Assembly (NCBI GenBank): GCA_963579025.1 | Contig: CAUZFZ010000021.1 | Location: forward strand, 26,189-90,188 | Reading direction: 5' to 3' | Origin: CAUZFZ01 sp963579025 | GTDB lineage: Bacteria > Planctomycetota > Planctomycetia > Planctomycetales > Planctomycetaceae | DNA length: 64,000 nt | In this document: piece by piece, positions 17,597 through 30,400 of the stretch | How the letters are laid out: the number at the start of each line of letters is the position of its first letter | Numbering within the stretch: the first letter of the stretch is position 1 | Translations under genes and position numbers: made by a program | The notes under the pieces: generated by a model | Seen by the model: the letters and a program-made list of their open reading frames with translations, nothing else | Told to the model about the DNA's origin: nothing | The model's database searches: none

Positions 17597-17639
17597 AACT
17601 CGCCCCCATTAAAATCTTGCCCGTGTACGGAAAGGAGTG

Positions 17640-18749
17640 CTACTTGCCTTTGCCGAGGAACTTCCTGATGGAATCGTAAATCGCGTCCTTGCTCGGAATT
17701 TCTGACAGAACGAGATTCTCATACTCTTCCGTCAGGCGCCGGAGTTCGCGAATAAAATCGCCGGAACCGTATGGGCTCTCCACCTGGCCATAACAATACA
17801 AATTGCAATGCGGAATGATTTCGTCCGTCAGAATGCTCAGGCAGTCGTTGTTGTCTTCACCCCAGTTATCGCCATCAGAAAACTGGAAGCAGTAGATGTT
17901 CCACTCGGAGGCGGGAAACTCGCGCTTAATCAGGTCGCGACACACTTTGTAAGCTGATGAAATTCGCGTCCCGCCACTTTCCCGCGTGTGGTAGAACGTG
18001 TCTTCATCGACGGCCTTCGCCATCGCATCGTGAATGATGTAGCGGCGCTCGACGCCGTCGTACTGCTTGCGGAGCCACGTATCGATCCAGAACGCTTCGG
18101 TTCGGACGATTTCTTTCTGCTCGTCCATCATGGATCCGGAAACGTCCATGATGTAGATCAGCGCCGCATTGGCCTGCGGCATCGGCTGACTACGCCACGA
18201 TCGATATTGAAAGTCTTCCCGCGTCGGGATGATGACCGGATTGTCGGGACGGTAGTTATTCGATGCGATCGAGCGTTTCAGAGCCCGCTTGTACGTGCGT
18301 TTAAAGTGCCGCAGTGATTCCGGACCGTTCTGAGAAATCGACGTGTATCGATCAACTTCACTCTGAATGGAATCCTGCCCTTTGGGCTCGATGTTGGGAA
18401 GTTGCAACTCGTCGCCGAGCATTTCTGCCAGCTCATCAAGTGAGACTTCCACTTCGCGGAAATGTTCGGATCCTGGTTCATTTCCGGCGCCGCCGGCACC
18501 GTCGCCCTGCTGGCCACCTTTACCGATTGGCTGACCGACATCGCCTTCACCCTGGCCAACGCCACCGGAGCCCTTCGGTCCGTGCTGAAAGTGAGGGATG
18601 TCGATATTGGGAACGGGAATGCTGACAACATTCCGACCCTTACGGCCCAGCATCTCACCGTGGTTAATGTACTTACGAAGGTTCTGTCGAACCTTGCCAC
18701 GGACGATCTGTTTGAATCGCGTCAGATCACGATCAATATTACGGGCCAT
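17640..18749 (-). CDS. yeaH: YeaH/YhbH family protein (DUF444)
   Basis: A 369-residue protein of the YeaH/YhbH family. The N terminus is basic (D-R-F/L-T-R-F-K-Q-I-V-R-G-K-V), followed by a glycine-rich linker, then a von Willebrand factor A-like domain with the metal-ion site Y-I-M-D-V-S-G-S-M-M (D-x-S-x-S) and the H-T/R-E-S-G-G-T segment. It is the middle gene of the PrkA-YeaH-SpoVR stress module that occurs in this order in proteobacteria and other phyla. In that module the kinase is thought to act with the VWA protein. A hairpin lies in the 150 bp between it and prkA. Confidence 0.92.
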   Translation of the reverse strand: MARNIDRDLTRFKQIVRGKVRQNLRKYINHGEMLGRKGRNVVSIPVPNIDIPHFQHGPKGSGGVGQGEGDVGQPIGKGGQQGDGAGGAGNEPGSEHFREVEVSLDELAEMLGDELQLPNIEPKGQDSIQSEVDRYTSISQNGPESLRHFKRTYKRALKRSIASNNYRPDNPVIIPTREDFQYRSWRSQPMPQANAALIYIMDVSGSMMDEQKEIVRTEAFWIDTWLRKQYDGVERRYIIHDAMAKAVDEDTFYHTRESGGTRISSAYKVCRDLIKREFPASEWNIYCFQFSDGDNWGEDNNDCLSILTDEIIPHCNLYCYGQVESPYGSGDFIRELRRLTEEYENLVLSEIPSKDAIYDSIRKFLGKGK

Positions 18750-18848
18750 GAGATATACCCTCTGTCACAGGCATCCTGCGCTGTCAGGGGTTAGGGATGA
18801 ATCGTCGGGATTCAAGCGACGGGCCGCTTCCCTGGCCCTGCGCATGAA

Positions 18849-18873
18849 CACGGGCGGTCGTAAACCGCCCGTG
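18849..18873. terminator. Intercistronic hairpin between prkA and yeaH
   Basis: Perfect 10-bp stem CACGGGCGGT/ACCGCCCGTG (18849-18858/18864-18873) with a five-base loop. No T run follows in the direction of transcription, so it is more likely a processing or attenuation structure, or a REP-type element, than a strong terminator. Confidence 0.5.
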
Positions 18874-18899
18874 CTCCCGGCATCATCCGGGGGTTACAC

Positions 18900-20945
<2,046 letters not shown>

Positions 20946-21322
20946 TGCACTCCTCCTTCCTTTGCGGAAGTGCACGGCTCAGTAGCCATCACTCAGTCAG
21001 TCAGGCACTGAGCAGTTGGGTTCAGTCGCTGAAGCCGTGGAGGCGGGTCGAAGAAACGGCGCCGGAAACGTGGCCCAGCCATTCCGGCAAATCGCATCGA
21101 CCTTGAACCAATTACGGCTCAGCTTTCAGGCCAGAGGGTTCCGTCCCGAACTTCATTATCCGAACAGCCCCAACGAATCTTGATGCGCGGCAGGTTGTGA
21201 CTTGGATTACGCTACTGTTCGAAGTGTGTAGCTTTTGATTCTAGGTAGGTTGACGAGAACGAGTAAATAGCAAGTTCAGCACGTTAGAATTGTTGTTTCA
21301 ACCAGCCGGATTGAGCTTTCTT
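20946..21322. other. Divergent intergenic region between prkA and the Rieske gene
   Basis: 377 bases with no gene on either strand. It must hold the promoters of the prkA operon (leftwards) and the Rieske gene (rightwards). Only the strong GGAAGGAGG ribosome site of prkA stands out; no convincing -35/-10 pair or operator palindrome was seen. Confidence 0.6.
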
Positions 21323-21634
21323 ATGGCCGAATTTCGGAGTATCTGCCGCACCGAAGACGTGCTTCCCGGCACATCGAAACTGTTCGTGGCGGAAGACAGG
21401 ATGATCGGTGTTTTCAATGTTGGCGGAGAGTTCTTCGCGCTGGCGAATGAGTGTCCTCACGCGGGAGCGTCTCTCGCCCACGGCTGTGTGACTGACGGTG
21501 CCGTGAGCTGCCGGATTCACCACTGGCGATTCAGTCTGCGGACCGGGCAGTATCTTGATGAAGACAAGCCTGAATACGACGCAGCGACATATCCCGTGCG
21601 CGTTGCTGGCAACGATGTTCAGGTGGAAGTCTGA
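21323..21634 (+). CDS. Rieske [2Fe-2S] protein (NirD-like small ferredoxin)
   Basis: A 103-residue protein starting M-A-E-F-R-S at 21323. It carries one complete Rieske site, C44-P-H46 and C63-R-I-H66, with the usual G-A-S-L-A-H-G spacing. It has no signal peptide or membrane anchor, so it is cytoplasmic, like the NirD subunit or the ferredoxin components of dioxygenases. No oxygenase or reductase subunit lies beside it, so its electron partner is unknown. Its 3' end overlaps the 3' end of the convergent lipoprotein gene by 16 bp. Confidence 0.9.
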   Translation: MAEFRSICRTEDVLPGTSKLFVAEDRMIGVFNVGGEFFALANECPHAGASLAHGCVTDGAVSCRIHHWRFSLRTGQYLDEDKPEYDAATYPVRVAGNDVQVEV

Positions 21635-22434
21635 CGCCCCTTGACCCAGCCCTGCTCGTCCACGATCGGCGGTGTCGTCAGCTTGAGCGGTTCACCGTGC
21701 TGTGGAGCAGTCGACTCCAGTTCTTCGGTATCCGGCATCCACATGCGGTCATCGACACCGTTGCTATCCTCATTGACCCAGCCGAACGAGATGCCGAAGA
21801 ACCAGAAGTCCGTGTCGCGACCATCTTCCGTGATGTAGTAGCGGGCGTTGGCCGTGATTCGCCGTGCGCCGTTCGTCCAGAGATGCACACCGACCTCCGG
21901 ATAAACACCAGCAAAAGCGTTGTAGTCGCTTCTCTTCTCCCACAGCTCGTCGATCGAGCCATCATCGTCGTTGTCAAGGCCATCATTGTCGGCCGAAACG
22001 CCATGCCGATTGAATCCGGCGAAGGCCCCCACGCCAGCGAAGGGAGCGATGCGCGTTGGGGACTGAATGCGAAGGCTGGCCTGTGGTCCAACGAACCAGT
22101 CCTTCGCGCCTGTTCCGATCAACCCGGTCAGCCCCAGGCCGACCTCCGTCCAGGCAGACGGATAAAAGAAGTAGCCGAATTCCGCGCCGCCAGTGTTGGG
22201 GCTGTGACCACCGGCTCCGCCGATCCATCTTCCACCTTTGCCTGCAAGATGTCGGGCGTCGACTGATTGCTTCAGCATTCTCAGTGGTTTGTCATCGCCG
22301 TATGGCTGACTGTATTTCTCGGCGTAGTCGAGATCATCCATCGCCCATTTTGAGCTGAGTGGCCAACTCTGGCAGCCACACAGAAAAAGCGGCAGCCAGA
22401 GAAACCAGACGGGTGTGATCCGGTATCGCCGCAT
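21619..22434 (-). CDS. Putative outer-membrane lipoprotein with calcium-binding-like loop
   Basis: A 271-residue protein starting M-R-R-Y-R-I-T-P at ATG 22434, preceded by AGGGA. A hydrophobic signal ends at a lipobox (F-L-C-G-C), so the mature protein should be lipid-anchored. The middle part is glycine- and aromatic-rich with alternating beta-strand pattern (G-Y-F-F-Y-P-S-A-W-T-E-V-G-L-G-L), like small outer-membrane barrels. An Asp-rich stretch D-N-D-G-L-D-N-D-D-D-G-S-I-D-E resembles thrombospondin-type-3/EF-like calcium loops. I do not recognise a named family. It converges with the Rieske gene, and a divergent ketosynthase gene starts 215 bp upstream. Confidence 0.7.
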   Translation of the reverse strand: MRRYRITPVWFLWLPLFLCGCQSWPLSSKWAMDDLDYAEKYSQPYGDDKPLRMLKQSVDARHLAGKGGRWIGGAGGHSPNTGGAEFGYFFYPSAWTEVGLGLTGLIGTGAKDWFVGPQASLRIQSPTRIAPFAGVGAFAGFNRHGVSADNDGLDNDDDGSIDELWEKRSDYNAFAGVYPEVGVHLWTNGARRITANARYYITEDGRDTDFWFFGISFGWVNEDSNGVDDRMWMPDTEELESTAPQHGEPLKLTTPPIVDEQGWVKGRQTST

Positions 22435-22649
22435 TCGACGTCCCTGTCGGATGACGAGGCTCGCGTGTGGGACTCTCGCAGGCCAGTACGGAGCCACGGA
22501 AAAATGGGTCGGGGAATCTACGCTGAGTCAATCCTGAGGGTCAACGGGGCTTATCCATAAGCGTTTATGCATGTTTCGTAACCGTGTTTTGGACTCGCGA
22601 CAGCAGTGAATCGGATCAGTAGAATCCTCGACTTTCTGAAAGCGGGGAT

Positions 22650-23897
22650 ATGTCGCGCGTATTCGTAACGGGACTGGGAAGCGTCACCTCACTGGGCCAT
22701 TCGGTCGAGTCGATGTGGCGTGCGCTGCTGTCCGGGCAATCGGGAATCGGCCCACTAACACGCATCGACGTGACCGATCTTGCGACCACTATCGGCGGTG
22801 AGGTTCCAGGACTGGAGGAGCCACCGTTCGAGCTCAATGACCGCGTCGCCTGGAGAAGAATGGACCGCTCCAGTCGATTCGCCGTGTGTGCCGCACATCA
22901 GGTCGTGACTGATGCCGGACTCTCGCAGAGCGACTTGACCGAACGCTGCGCCGTTGTCGTTGGAGCCGGGTTGAGCGGCCTGGAAACGCTACAGCAACAG
23001 ACAGATGTTCTGTTGAAGCGTGGGCCGCGACGAGTCAGCCCGCTGACGATTCCACTGCTGATGCCCAATGCGGCACCTGCGTGTGTCAGTCTGGCATTCG
23101 GGATCACTGGCCCGGCGTGGACGGTCAGTGGAGCCTGCGCCAGTTCCGGACTGGCAATCATTGAAGCCTGCGAGCTGCTGCGTCGAGGTGGGGCCGATCG
23201 CGCCATCACTGGCGGTACGGAAGCGTCCTTGACTCGCCTGGGCATCGCATCCTTCTGCAACATGGGAGCAATGACGAAATCCTCGAATGACCGACCGCAT
23301 AAGGCTGTTCGCCCTTTCGACCTCAATCGCGATGGTCTGGTGATGTCCGAGGGTGCCGGGCTTCTGTTGCTGGAGACCGAAGCCAGTCTGCAACGTCGAG
23401 GTGCCGTTCCCTACGCCGAATTGATCGGTCATGGCGCGACATCCGATGCCTACCATCTGGTCGCTCCGGACCCATCGGCGACCGGTTCTGCAAAGGCAGT
23501 TCAATTGGCAATTGAACATGCCGGTCTGGTTGCGTCCGAGATTGCGGACAACGCGTACATCAACGCTCACGGGACAGGCACGCGAGCCAACGATGTCGCG
23601 GAAACGCAGGCACTGCGGCGGGTCTTCGGCGACGCTGCGGATCAGTTGCAGATCAGTTCGACCAAGAGCATGACCGGACACCTCATCGGGGCCGCCGGTG
23701 CGATCGAGTCGATCGCCTGCATTCTGGCACTGCGGGACGGTCAGCTTCCGCCGACGATCAATCTGGAAACTCCCGATCCGGAATGCGATCTGGATTACAT
23801 CCCACTGCGGAGTCGCTCGGCCGACGTTCAGTTCGCTCTGAACAACACCTTCGGATTCGGCGGACACAATGTCAGCCTGGTGTTTCGTCGGGTGTGA
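22650..23897 (+). CDS. Beta-ketoacyl-[acyl-carrier-protein] synthase II-type enzyme
   Basis: A 415-residue condensing enzyme of the KAS II (FabF) type. The active-site Cys163 lies in S-G-A-C-A-S-S, and the two catalytic histidines in N-A-H-G-T-G-T and K-S-M-T-G-H-L-I-G-A-A-G-A. It condenses acyl-ACP with malonyl-ACP in fatty-acid or polyketide chain extension, in the cytoplasm. No acyl-carrier protein, ketoreductase or dehydratase gene is adjacent, so it may be an extra copy or serve a special lipid. The stand-alone position argues against calling it the housekeeping fabF with certainty. Confidence 0.9.
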   Translation: MSRVFVTGLGSVTSLGHSVESMWRALLSGQSGIGPLTRIDVTDLATTIGGEVPGLEEPPFELNDRVAWRRMDRSSRFAVCAAHQVVTDAGLSQSDLTERCAVVVGAGLSGLETLQQQTDVLLKRGPRRVSPLTIPLLMPNAAPACVSLAFGITGPAWTVSGACASSGLAIIEACELLRRGGADRAITGGTEASLTRLGIASFCNMGAMTKSSNDRPHKAVRPFDLNRDGLVMSEGAGLLLLETEASLQRRGAVPYAELIGHGATSDAYHLVAPDPSATGSAKAVQLAIEHAGLVASEIADNAYINAHGTGTRANDVAETQALRRVFGDAADQLQISSTKSMTGHLIGAAGAIESIACILALRDGQLPPTINLETPDPECDLDYIPLRSRSADVQFALNNTFGFGGHNVSLVFRRV

Positions 23898-23904
23898 TCC
23901 CGAG

Positions 23905-24891
23905 CTATGCCAGCTCGTAAAACTTAACCGCGTTGTCGTGGAAAAGTTTCTTCTGAGCGGCCAGCGGGCGATCGTTCACGATCGTCTTGAGTGCGGTGGC
24001 CCAGTCTCCAAACGGCGCGGTCAACGTGCAGACCGGCCAGTCTCCGGCGAACATGACACGGTCCTCGCCGAACGTGTCCATGCAGAAATTCATGTTGGGG
24101 GCGAGGTCCGCCGCCGTCCAGTTCTCGCGATCGGCGGTGACGATGATCCCGGAGATTTTGCACACGACGTTCGGGCGATCGGCCAGTTCGCGAATGCCTT
24201 TCTCCCACTTCGCTCGCAGTGCCGCGTCTTTGTTCTGGACGCTCAGATTGCCGCAGTGGTCGACGACAAACTTTGTGTCCGGGCACTTGTCGACCAGCTT
24301 CGCCCCGTCCAGCAATTCGTCCGGACGCATGCACAGGTCAAACCGCTTACCAAGCTTCCCAAGCAACTGCACGTTCTCGACAAACTGCGGTTGCAGACAC
24401 ATGCCGGTCGGGCGATCGGCGTCGTGCAAAACAGTGCGGACGCCTTTGACGTAGGCACTGCCGCCGACTCGATCGATGTAGGCTTTGAAGTCGGCTGATT
24501 GAGGCGATCCCCCGATCACAGCGCCCGCCATGGGATTGTCGTCGCGTTTGCATAGATCGATCACGTATTCGGCTTCGCCCACCTGATCACTGCCAGCGAC
24601 ATTGACTTCCATGTAGACGGCGCGAGCGACGTTGTGACCGTCCGAAGCTGCCCGGTAGTCCTTCATGACGAAGCTGCGATTGATCCGCTTCACGCCGTCG
24701 CCCGACAGCCACGGCAGTTTAAATTTCGTCAGATCCCAAAGATGTAGATGGGTATCGCAGATTGGCAGATTCTGCTGAGTCACTTTCTTCTTTCCGGCAA
24801 ACAGGGAGTCAGTGTGAGAGGCAGCGACCACGCTGGCTCCGGCCAATGTTGCGGTGGACTTCACGAAATCACGTCGGGTCAGTTGCTGCAT
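23905..24891 (-). CDS. Exported amidohydrolase family 2 protein (TIM-barrel metal-dependent hydrolase)
   Basis: A 328-residue protein with a Tat-like signal (T-R-R-D-F-V-K-S-T-A-T-L-A-G). The mature part begins I-C-D-T-H-L-H-L-W-D-L, the metal-binding H-x-H of the amidohydrolase superfamily, and has later V-V-D-H-C-G-N and F-A-G-D-W-P-V segments typical of the 'amidohydrolase 2' family, which includes lactonases such as L-fucono-1,5-lactonase and 2-pyrone-4,6-dicarboxylate hydrolase. A sugar lactonase role is plausible; the substrate is not defined. It ends 8 bp from the convergent ketosynthase gene and may be co-transcribed with the small gene upstream. Confidence 0.85.
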   Translation of the reverse strand: MQQLTRRDFVKSTATLAGASVVAASHTDSLFAGKKKVTQQNLPICDTHLHLWDLTKFKLPWLSGDGVKRINRSFVMKDYRAASDGHNVARAVYMEVNVAGSDQVGEAEYVIDLCKRDDNPMAGAVIGGSPQSADFKAYIDRVGGSAYVKGVRTVLHDADRPTGMCLQPQFVENVQLLGKLGKRFDLCMRPDELLDGAKLVDKCPDTKFVVDHCGNLSVQNKDAALRAKWEKGIRELADRPNVVCKISGIIVTADRENWTAADLAPNMNFCMDTFGEDRVMFAGDWPVCTLTAPFGDWATALKTIVNDRPLAAQKKLFHDNAVKFYELA

Positions 24892-24935
24892 CGGGAAGAT
24901 CTCATCGGGGGGATCGAAAGCGGGGACCGGCGCTG

Positions 24936-25370
24936 TCAGTTGTTCTCGTAGGCCGGTGATTCCAGCGGGACGATTCGAAACGCCCCCTGCTGAAAGAAGA
25001 CTTCAAGTTTGAGGAGGCTGTCCAGCAGGTGCTGAAGGAATTTGTCCGGAACTTCGTACTCGTGCAGCACCACATCGCCAGCAATGAATTCGAGTGCATC
25101 GGCCAGGTTGCCGGCGTCTTCGTCGCTGACATCCAGTTCGAATTCACCCCGGTAGCAGATGGCTTCGTGCTCGGAGGTCCAGCCGTTGTCGGTGGCCCAG
25201 TCGAGAATCTCGATCCAGAAGTCCACAGCGATCACGTACGAATCGTCCGTGCTGCAAAGTCGTACGTTGCTACTCACTGCCACTCCTCCAGGAGCTATAT
25301 CGAACTCTGTCTCGTCCTGCGCTTCTGGTTGCCCGCGGTCACCGCGATAAGCAAAGAACCACAGATCCAT
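24936..25370 (-). CDS. Hypothetical acidic protein
   Basis: A 144-residue acidic soluble protein starting M-D-L-W-F-F-A-Y-R-G-D-R at ATG 25370; an in-frame GTG at 25403 is an alternative start. It contains C-Y-R-G-E-F-E-L-D-V-S-D-E-D-A-G-N-L-A-D-A-L and a hydrophobic C-terminal helix. The pattern resembles small proteins of unknown function from giant plasmid or secretion loci, but I cannot name a family. It lies 45 bp upstream of the amidohydrolase gene on the same strand. Conserved-looking composition and codon use suggest it is real. Confidence 0.6.
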   Translation of the reverse strand: MDLWFFAYRGDRGQPEAQDETEFDIAPGGVAVSSNVRLCSTDDSYVIAVDFWIEILDWATDNGWTSEHEAICYRGEFELDVSDEDAGNLADALEFIAGDVVLHEYEVPDKFLQHLLDSLLKLEVFFQQGAFRIVPLESPAYENN

Positions 25371-25552
25371 ACGGAGTCGAATACCCCAACTGACTGAACT
25401 CACGTGATCGAACTGTGCGCGAATTACATCGCCGCGCCAAGCAACGACACAGATGCGGATGGGGCACTCGCGACGGGATGTCTTGTTTGATCATTGCTCC
25501 GCCGAGCGAGATACTTTCGGCCTGTACCGATTCAGCTCAATCGAGGTAACTC

Positions 25553-27364
25553 ATGCGATTCCACTCTGTCACCGTTGTTGAAATCTTTTCCGTTATTCTG
25601 CTGACTGCGATGTGTACGACAGCGGCCGAACGTCCGAATGTTGTGCTTGTCATGACCGATGATCAGGGATACGGAGACCTGGCCTGCCACGGGAATCCGG
25701 TTCTGAAGACGCCGGCTCTGGATGCTCTGCATGCCGACGCCGTGCGACTGACCGATTACCACGTGGCTCCGACGTGTTCGCCCACGCGAGCGGCTTTGCT
25801 GACCGGTCACTGGACGAATCGCACGGGGGTCTGGCACACGATCATGGGTCGATCGATGCTTCGCGAAAACGAGGTCACGGTGGGGCAAATCTTCAAGGAC
25901 TCCGGTTACGCGACCGGCATGTTTGGTAAGTGGCACCTGGGCGACAACTATCCCTGCCGCCCGGAAGACCGCGGCTTCATGGAAGTCATGCGACACGGTG
26001 GCGGCGGAGTCGGTCAGACTCCCGACTTCTGGGACAACGCCTATTTCGATGGCAGCTATTTTCATAATTCAAAGCCCGAGGCCGTCAAGGGATTCTGCAC
26101 GGACGTCTGGTTCGATTACGCGAAACGGTTCATTCGCCAGCAGAAAAAAGACGGGCAGCCGTTCCTGGCATACATCGTCACAAACGCTCCGCACGGCCCG
26201 ATGCATTCACCGGAAGAATCGAGCAAGCCGTATGCGAATCTGGGTGTCAACGTCGCCAACTTCTTCGGGATGATCCAGAACATCGACACCAATGTCGGCC
26301 AGTTGCGTAAGTTCCTGGACGACGAAGGCCTGACGGAAAACACGATCTTCATCTTCACAACTGATAACGGAACGTCGTCTGGCGAGCGGGTCTTCAACGC
26401 GGGAATGCGCGGCAGAAAAGGCAGCGAGTTTGATGGCGGCCATCGCGTTCCGTTCTTCGTCCACTGGCCGGCTGGCGGGCTGACTGGCGGTCGAGATGTG
26501 GAGCCTCTCACAGCGCATGTTGACGTCGTTCCGACGCTGATCGACCTGTGCGGCATCGAATCTCCCCAACGCATCAAGTTTGACGGCCGCAGCCTGCGAC
26601 CTCTACTGGGCGTAAAGGCGAAGAAAGGGGCTGAGTCCGATGCCGCGGGCGGCGAGTGGCCGGATCGAATTCTCGTCACTGATTCCCAGCGTGTGAAGGA
26701 TCCGATTAAGTGGCGCAAGAGCGCCGTGATGACGTCACAGTGGCGGCTTATCAATGGTGAGCAGCTCTTCGACATGCATGTCGATCCGGGGCAGAAGACA
26801 AATGTGTCGGCATCCCATCCCGACGTTCTCAAGCGACTGCGCGGCTTTTACGAAGACTGGTGGACCGAGCTGACTCCGACCTTCGCTCAGGACGTTGCAA
26901 TCGCTCTGGGCCATGAAGCGCAGAACCCCACGACATTGACGTCGCATGACTGGATCACGACCGGATCGACACCGTGGAATCAGTCACACATCCGCATGGC
27001 TCAAACCGGACCGGCTGTCACGGGATTCTGGAATGTCAATGTGGCCAGAGCTGGTAAGTACGTCGTGCGACTTCGTCGCTGGCCGCGTGAGGCGGATGCC
27101 GCCATTGACGCGGAACTGCCACCAGGGGCCGACGTTCCCGGAGTGAGCCCCTACCGTGCCCGGCGGGGGAAGCCAGTCCCTGCCGTGAAGGCCTCACTAA
27201 CGATTGGCGACAGGACGTGGGAAGCCGCCACCCCTCCGGCGAGCAAAGAGGTTGAGTTCGGCGTGGACCTCCAAGAAGGTCGAACACGACTCAGCGCACT
27301 GTTCCACACCGCTGACGGCAAGAAGTATGGCGCGTATTACGCCTACATCGGACTGGTCGAGTGA
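25553..27364 (+). CDS. Secreted arylsulfatase (FGly-type sulfatase)
   Basis: A 603-residue protein with an N-terminal signal peptide (start preceded by GAGGT). The catalytic motif C75-S-P-T-R is the C-x-P-x-R signature whose Cys is converted to formylglycine by a sulfatase-modifying enzyme (not present here). Metal ligands are in M-T-D-D-Q-G-Y-G-D-L (D36-D37) and F-T-T-D-N-G-T. It hydrolyses sulfate esters in the periplasm or outside the cell. A C-terminal beta-rich domain of about 150 residues follows the sulfatase domain (W-N-V-N-V-A-R-A-G-K-Y-V-V-R-L-R-R-W-P), like appended lectin-type or carbohydrate-binding modules. Planctomycetes carry many such enzymes for sulfated algal polysaccharides. 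Confidence 0.93.
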   Translation: MRFHSVTVVEIFSVILLTAMCTTAAERPNVVLVMTDDQGYGDLACHGNPVLKTPALDALHADAVRLTDYHVAPTCSPTRAALLTGHWTNRTGVWHTIMGRSMLRENEVTVGQIFKDSGYATGMFGKWHLGDNYPCRPEDRGFMEVMRHGGGGVGQTPDFWDNAYFDGSYFHNSKPEAVKGFCTDVWFDYAKRFIRQQKKDGQPFLAYIVTNAPHGPMHSPEESSKPYANLGVNVANFFGMIQNIDTNVGQLRKFLDDEGLTENTIFIFTTDNGTSSGERVFNAGMRGRKGSEFDGGHRVPFFVHWPAGGLTGGRDVEPLTAHVDVVPTLIDLCGIESPQRIKFDGRSLRPLLGVKAKKGAESDAAGGEWPDRILVTDSQRVKDPIKWRKSAVMTSQWRLINGEQLFDMHVDPGQKTNVSASHPDVLKRLRGFYEDWWTELTPTFAQDVAIALGHEAQNPTTLTSHDWITTGSTPWNQSHIRMAQTGPAVTGFWNVNVARAGKYVVRLRRWPREADAAIDAELPPGADVPGVSPYRARRGKPVPAVKASLTIGDRTWEAATPPASKEVEFGVDLQEGRTRLSALFHTADGKKYGAYYAYIGLVE

Positions 27365-27422
27365 TCTTCCAGTTGTTCCCCGGTGGGAGCCCGCGAACGA
27401 GCGGCTGCGCGGCACCCAGGCC

Positions 27423-30400
27423 TCACTCTCCAACGGCGAACCGAAACTCCGTCACGTCGTTGCGCGTGTGCAACTTGACGCATGCTTCTTCGGGGAAGTA
27501 CTGCTGATCGATCTGCGGACCGCTGGTCAGTCGCACCTTATGGGCGATGTTGCCGCTATTCAGATTCATGACCTGCAACCAGTATTCATGTGTGGTCGAT
27601 ATCGCTCCGTTGGCCTGCTTCTTCTGTTTCTGCAAGGTGTAGTAGCTGGCCATCAGCGGAACATCGCTGAGCACCGGCGGTGCAACCGCCTGAGCAGGCA
27701 GTTCGGCCGTCCAGTCGACACTGCCGTCACGCGTGTTTACGGCGAACAGCTTCCCCCCGACACGCAGCCGTCCCGGATAATTACCCGACATGTTCACTCG
27801 AATCATGACGCCGTTTGCTGCAGGAGCGTCGGGCGTGCGGGCACAGACGATGTACAGTCCTCGCGACTCGAACACGGTCAGACCCAGCAGGTCTTTCACG
27901 GGATCCAGTTGTGCCGATGTACGCGGCTCACCGCTCGCGACATCGAGCACGGAAAACCGGCCGTTCGGCTCGAGCACTGAAATCTGATCGGGTCGTGAAC
28001 TGTAATAATGCGTCCCAACGGCGAACGGCCGCGACCATTTCTCTTCGCCGGACTGCAGATCGAGACAATGCATCACAGCCTGTTGCTGGCGGACCTGCCA
28101 GGTCACGAGCAGGCGACCTTTTAATACGACCCATTCGGCACCTTCCGTCAGTGGGCGACGAGTGAGTTCGCGACCGTCCAGCGCGCTGAAAGTGATCGAC
28201 TCGTCCAGATCGGGAGGAATGACGGCGACGATGTCTTCGTCCCCCGTGATGTCGCAGTCGTAGGGGATTCCGTCGTGCTTCCACAGAACCTCACCCGTAT
28301 GCAATTCCAGAGCGAGCAGTTGCTGGTCGTGCTGCAGGACCACGAAACGTGGATTCGCGACGACAGCTCGCCAGGCGGATGGACCCGTGGCGCCGAACAC
28401 GACCGCCGCACGTCGCCCAGCCCGCTGAACTCGTCGCGGCACAAAGCGCATGACCCAGGGCTGATTCTGTGGATCGTAAAGTTGTCGCGACCACAGATAC
28501 TTGCCTTCGTCCTTCTGGAGGCGATAGGCGGCGACCTGCATTCCGGACCAGACCACCAGCACCGGCCCGATCAGCCGAGCCTGTGTGACGTTTGTCGAAT
28601 ACGAATAGGACGTCGGTTTTTCGTTCTTTACAGGTTGGAGTGTGTACCGGGTCCGGCCACTGGCATCCAGGACCGACCACTTCCGCTGGCTGGTATTGAG
28701 CTGCAGCCACAGAGGCTCGTCCAGGCGTCCGTCATAACGTTCGACCGGAAACTGAACGCGCTGCAGATAAGGAGTCTTCGGGTCTCGTTTTTCGACAGAC
28801 TTCTGCACCGTTCCGTCTGGCCAGGGAGAGCCCGACACTCGTGCGATCATGCCGTCGCCGCCTGAATGTCGCTTGATGTGAGCTGCACGCAGTGGGGCGA
28901 TTGTGGAGAGACTCTGCTCAAGCTGCTTAAGGGCCGCATCCGAGGACGCCTGGGAATCGGTCGCGATTGTCTGCCGGAGCAGCAACTCCCAAAGCAACTG
29001 GTTTTCGCCATCAGCATCGTCCTTGAGAAGTTGTTCGGCAAGACGCAACCGAGACGACTCAGCGGTCCGATGCTGACCGAACCACGTGATCGAGTGCCGG
29101 GGGGTCGTCCGCACGTAGTCAGCAACTCGCTGGTCGATATCTTTGCGGACCTGATCATCGACTGTGGCGTACCAGTCCCGGGATTTCGACTGAAACCAGC
29201 GGTCAATGCGCACAGACCGCGACACCGATTCATCTCGTATCAGTGTCTTCTCGCCCGACAGGTTCTTTTGTGTAATCGGCAGGTCGACAATCTTCATCAG
29301 CGATTGCAGTGCGTCGCCAACGTCGCCCTGTCGCTCGAATCCCAAGGCGGTTTCGGCGTGCAGACTGACTCGCTGTTCCAGCGTTCCGTTCGACAGTTCC
29401 AGCTCATCGACCAGCCGCGATCGATCGGCCTGGTCGAAGGGCACACCATCGCGCACCGCCCTCGCCAGCAGTTGCTCGGCTCGATCCTTCTGGTCGGTCT
29501 CGACTGCCTGACGCAACGCCACCAGCGCTTCGGCGACACGACCACCATTGAGTAGCGATTCTGCCCAGTCCGTCAGTCGCACTGCATCGTCCGGCTGACT
29601 GGCGAGCGCGGCTGCCAGTTCCTCGGAGCGTGTTTCTGTGGACGCGAATCGTCGCAGCCCGTCAAGACCCAGTGACCAGACCGTCCCCTGCACGGCAACC
29701 AGATTGCCCGGGACGACTTGTTTTCCCGAATGCGATCGGGCGACCCATTGACCTGATTGAAGATCGATCACAACCACTTCACCCGTTGTCAGCGGAACGC
29801 AATAGCGGTCGTCGCTGAGGTAGCCACTGCCGGATGGCATTGCCGCATCCGGCCAGACGATTTCGCCAGCCGGCCATGCGAGACTGCCATCCTGCAAATG
29901 GAACGCCCGCACGCCGCCGCGTCCAACGACAATCGCCCGGCCCGCGTGGACGCCGGCAACGTACAGCCCGTCGCGACGCTGGACGGACCAGCGTACGGCT
30001 CCGTCTTTCTGGTCAAGGCAAGTCAATTCATTCGAATCGGGCGTTGCCACCAGGACACACCCATCCGCGAGTACCAGGCTGACATCGCACCAGTGGTCCA
30101 GCTCGGCGTTGCGCTGCGCGTTGGCCGCGATCTGCAACCACGGATTGAATCGCCATCGCGCCGGTGTCTTGCGGCGTCTGGTGCCCAGCCAGCTCCATTG
30201 CAAACGCCCTGTACGTAGATCGATCGCCACGACACGGTTCGACGGAGTGAGGCAAACAATCGTGCCGTCCACAAACGACGGGCTGCACGCATGCCGCTGC
30301 CCAGGTGCGGCAGGATATTGCTGTGTCCAGAAGATACGCCGAGGTGGCGGAGAATCTGATTGCAGCATCCACTCCCGCGTGGACTCGCCCGTGGCCGGGT